Assembly (NCBI GenBank): GCA_007116445.1 | Contig: SKIM01000159.1 | Coordinates: forward strand, 1 to 9,059 | DNA: 9,059 nucleotides | Source: Natronohydrobacter sp. | GTDB taxonomy: Bacteria; Pseudomonadota; Alphaproteobacteria; Rhodobacterales; Rhodobacteraceae | Direction: 5' to 3' | Part shown: piece after piece, positions 7,031-9,059 of the stretch | How the letters are laid out: the number at the start of each line of letters is the position of its first letter | Numbering within the stretch: position 1 is the stretch's first letter | Notes under the pieces: model-generated | Told to the model about the DNA's origin: nothing | Seen by the model: only the letters and a program-made list of their open reading frames with translations | Databases searched by the model: none | Translations under genes and position numbers: made by a program

Positions 7031-8107
7031 TTACTTTGAATGTCCCGCGGTCTTGCTGGCCGCGTCACGATAGAGGGCAAAGCGCGCCTCGGTTGCTGCA
7101 CTGCGCGGAGCCGTGACAGCGGCATCTGTCCCCAGTGGCGGCAAACTGCGCCAATGGTGACAGGCGGTCTGATGCGCCTCGGCATTCTCAAGCACCGGGC
7201 GCGTGGTCTTGCAGATCTCGGTCGCATAGGGGCAGCGGGTGTGAAACTTGCAGCCCGCAGGCGGGTTGGCGGGCGACGGAATATCGCCCCCCAGCGCTGC
7301 GATCTGGCCCCGCGCGCCGGGCATGGGCACCGGAATGGCCGTCAGCAGCGCCCGCGTATAGGGGTGGCGCGGGGTGGTATAAAGCGCCTCGGTCGCGGCG
7401 AGTTCCACCACTTCGCCCAGATACATCACGGCCACACGGTCGGCCATATGCCGGATCACCGACAGATCATGCGCGATGATGATCAGCGTCAGGCCGAAAT
7501 CTTCCTTCAGGTCTTCGAGCAGATTGACGATCTGCGCCTGCACCGACACATCAAGCGCCGAGACAGGTTCATCCCCGATCAGCAGCTTGGGCCCCGAGGC
7601 CAGCGCACGCGCCACGCAAATCCGCTGGCGCTGCCCGCCGGAAAATTCATGCGGGAAACGATCCGCATGATCAGGCCGCAGCCCGACCTTGCGCAACAGA
7701 TCCGCGACCTTCTCGCGGCGCTCCTTGCGCGACAGGGTGCCATGCACCAGAAGCGGCTCGCCGACGATGCTCTCGACAGTCATGCGCGGGTTGAGCGACG
7801 AGAACGGATCCTGAAAGATGAACTGCATCTGCGCGCGCAGCTTGCGCATCTCGGCAGCGGGCAGCGCGGTCAGATCCTGACCTTCATAGATCACCTGCCC
7901 CTCGCTCGGGTCCAGGAGACGCAGCAAGAGCCGCGCCAGCGTGGATTTGCCACAGCCGGATTCGCCCACGATAGCGAAGGTTTCGCCGCGCCTGATCGAT
8001 AGCGATACGCCGTTGACCGCGTAAATATGCGAGGGCGCGCCCAGGACGCCCCGGCTTGAGGTGAAGCGCTTGTGCAGCTCATGCGTGCTCAGGATAACGT
8101 CGCTCAT
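7031..8107 (-). CDS. Peptide-type ABC transporter ATPase, DppF/OppF-like
   Basis: A 358-residue nucleotide-binding subunit that powers the importer at the inner face of the membrane. It has Walker A GESGCGKST (48-56), Q-loop Gln99 in FIFQDPFSSLNPRMT, signature FSGGQRQR (155-162), Walker B LLIGDEP with Asp179/Glu180, D-loop SALD, and switch His213 in IAHDLS. The C-terminal oligopeptide-transporter extension follows (RHPYTRALL at 247-255). It has four cysteines, Cys286, Cys292, Cys299 and Cys316 (C-x5-C-x6-C-x16-C), matching the motif known to hold a [4Fe-4S] cluster in some Dpp/Opp ATPases. The final 40 residues, rich in Ala and basic, are a low-complexity tail. The start is the ATG that overlaps the stop of the preceding ATPase by 4 bases. 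An open frame extends 40 codons further upstream, but that stretch is inside the neighbouring gene and shows no family similarity. Confidence 0.92.
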   Translation of the reverse strand: MSDVILSTHELHKRFTSSRGVLGAPSHIYAVNGVSLSIRRGETFAIVGESGCGKSTLARLLLRLLDPSEGQVIYEGQDLTALPAAEMRKLRAQMQFIFQDPFSSLNPRMTVESIVGEPLLVHGTLSRKERREKVADLLRKVGLRPDHADRFPHEFSGGQRQRICVARALASGPKLLIGDEPVSALDVSVQAQIVNLLEDLKEDFGLTLIIIAHDLSVIRHMADRVAVMYLGEVVELAATEALYTTPRHPYTRALLTAIPVPMPGARGQIAALGGDIPSPANPPAGCKFHTRCPYATEICKTTRPVLENAEAHQTACHHWRSLPPLGTDAAVTAPRSAATEARFALYRDAASKTAGHSK

Positions 8108-9059
8108 GCGGCACCTTGGGCGAAATGGGTTTCCAGTGGCGCCTTGATGCAAGCCACGCGATGGCCGGGCACGACCTCGCGCTCGGACGGGCGCGCAGCA
8201 TCGCATTCGCTCGACACGAAGGGGCAACGCGTCGCGAAACGGCAGCCGGGCGGCATGGCCTCCGGGACCGGCACCGATCCGGGGATGGTCATCAGCCGCG
8301 ACGCGCCCTGCACCCGCCCGGCGAGCGCGGGCATTGAGCCCATCAGACCCAGCGTATAGGGGTGCTGCGGGTCATTGAAGATTGCATCGACCGAGCCGGA
8401 TTCGACCACCCTGCCCGCATACATCACCGCCACATCATCAGCGATTTCGGCAACAACGCCCAGATCATGCGTGATCATCAGCATCGCGGCGCCCGTTTCC
8501 TTCAACAGGTCGCGCATCAGTTCAAGAATCTGTGCCTGAATGGTGACATCCAGCGCTGTGGTAGGCTCATCCGCGATCAGCAATTCCGGGTCATTGGCCA
8601 GCGCCATGGCAATCATCACCCGCTGACGCATGCCCCCCGAAAGCTGATGGGGATAATCGTCAAGCCGCTTGGCCGCCGCAGGCATGCGCACCAGCTCGAA
8701 CATCTCCAGCGCGCGGGCGCGGGCCTCGGCCTGTGTGCAGTTGCGATGACGGCGCACCGCCTCGGCCACCTGATCGCCGATGGTGAACACCGGGTTGAGC
8801 GAGGTCATCGGCTCCTGAAAGATCATCGCCATGCGATTGCCGCGCAGCGCTTCCATCTGTGTCGTGGTCTTGTCGATCAGGTTTTCGCCCCGGAACAGAA
8901 CCTGACCATGGGTCACTGTCGCCGCCTTGCGCGGCAAAAGCCCCATCGTCGCCAGCGAGGTCACGGATTTCCCGCAGCCCGATTCACCGACCAATGCCAG
9001 CGTCCGCCCCGGTCGGATCGACAGGCTGACCCGATCGATCAGGTCAACGGGCTGGCTTC
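8104..9059 (-). CDS. Peptide-type ABC transporter ATPase, DppD/OppD-like (N-terminus cut by window end)
   Basis: The first visible gene of the operon, open through the window edge, with 317 complete codons seen. Reading in from 9057 it begins SQPVDLIDRVSLSIRPG and continues to the Walker A motif GESGCGKS at about 8965-8988. By comparison with related ATPases only about 15-25 N-terminal residues are missing. The Q-loop is in MIFQEPMTSLNP, the signature is LSGGMRQR, Walker B is LLIADEPTTALDVT, and the switch histidine is in ITHDLGV. The oligopeptide-type C-terminus contains HPYTLGLM and four cysteines in C-x5-C-x6-C-x17-C spacing (8149-8244). It pairs with the DppF-like protein to form the ATPase heterodimer. 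E. coli GsiA carries the same two halves as one fused chain; here they are two genes overlapping by 4 bases. The TTG at 8994 is an internal Leu codon and not the start. The operon promoter must lie outside the window. Confidence 0.9.
   Translation of the reverse strand, partial: SQPVDLIDRVSLSIRPGRTLALVGESGCGKSVTSLATMGLLPRKAATVTHGQVLFRGENLIDKTTTQMEALRGNRMAMIFQEPMTSLNPVFTIGDQVAEAVRRHRNCTQAEARARALEMFELVRMPAAAKRLDDYPHQLSGGMRQRVMIAMALANDPELLIADEPTTALDVTIQAQILELMRDLLKETGAAMLMITHDLGVVAEIADDVAVMYAGRVVESGSVDAIFNDPQHPYTLGLMGSMPALAGRVQGASRLMTIPGSVPVPEAMPPGCRFATRCPFVSSECDAARPSEREVVPGHRVACIKAPLETHFAQGAA

Noticed and set aside
5130..7073. A 647-codon open frame on the + strand opposite the solute-binding and permease genes
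   Set aside because: It runs antisense across two clearly recognised genes and their gap. Its translation is rich in Arg, His and Gln with no domain pattern. This is typical of an antisense shadow in GC-rich DNA.
8108..8227. A 40-residue N-terminal extension of the second ATPase
   Set aside because: It lies inside the 3' end of the first ATPase gene, is Arg-rich and has no family similarity. The ATG at 8107 with a 4-base overlap gives the normal ATPase N-terminus.

Overview
The window is a GC-rich, gene-dense stretch of bacterial chromosome. The GC bias, the purine-rich ribosome binding sites and the protein style suggest an alphaproteobacterium, most likely of the Rhodobacteraceae/Paracoccaceae type. 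That placement is an inference; no marker gene is present. No RNA gene, mobile element, CRISPR array or stretch of more than 300 bases without a gene was seen.

Region 1 (1-1834, + strand): the last 18 codons of an upstream gene, then a 590-residue polytopic membrane protein of the proton-conducting antiporter family (NuoL/M/N, MrpA/D, HyfB relatives). The two genes are 4 bases apart and look like the end of an Mrp-like or complex-I-like ion-translocating operon that continues to the left. The membrane protein keeps the family's lysines but appears to have Ala in place of the usual TM5 glutamate.

Region 2 (1853-9059, - strand, read right to left): a tight operon of six genes. In order they are ATPase 1 (5' end outside the window), ATPase 2, a periplasmic family-5 solute-binding protein, permease 1 (DppB/GsiC type), permease 2 (DppC/GsiD type), and a cytoplasmic Ntn-hydrolase of the gamma-glutamyltransferase superfamily. 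Most junctions overlap by 1-4 bases. The only real gap, 69 bases between the binding protein and permease 1, holds a perfect 10-bp inverted repeat. The two regions converge tail to tail with 18 bases between stop codons.

Together the operon encodes a complete peptide-type ABC importer plus an intracellular amidase-like enzyme that presumably acts on what is imported. The layout recalls E. coli iaaA-gsiABCD, a glutathione importer with an Ntn-hydrolase. However, the GGT-like enzyme has lost most residues that hold the gamma-glutamyl group in true GGTs, while its autoprocessing and catalytic centre is intact. The substrate is therefore probably not a classical gamma-glutamyl compound. This unassigned transporter-hydrolase pair is the most interesting item here. 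No wholly new type of system was identified.
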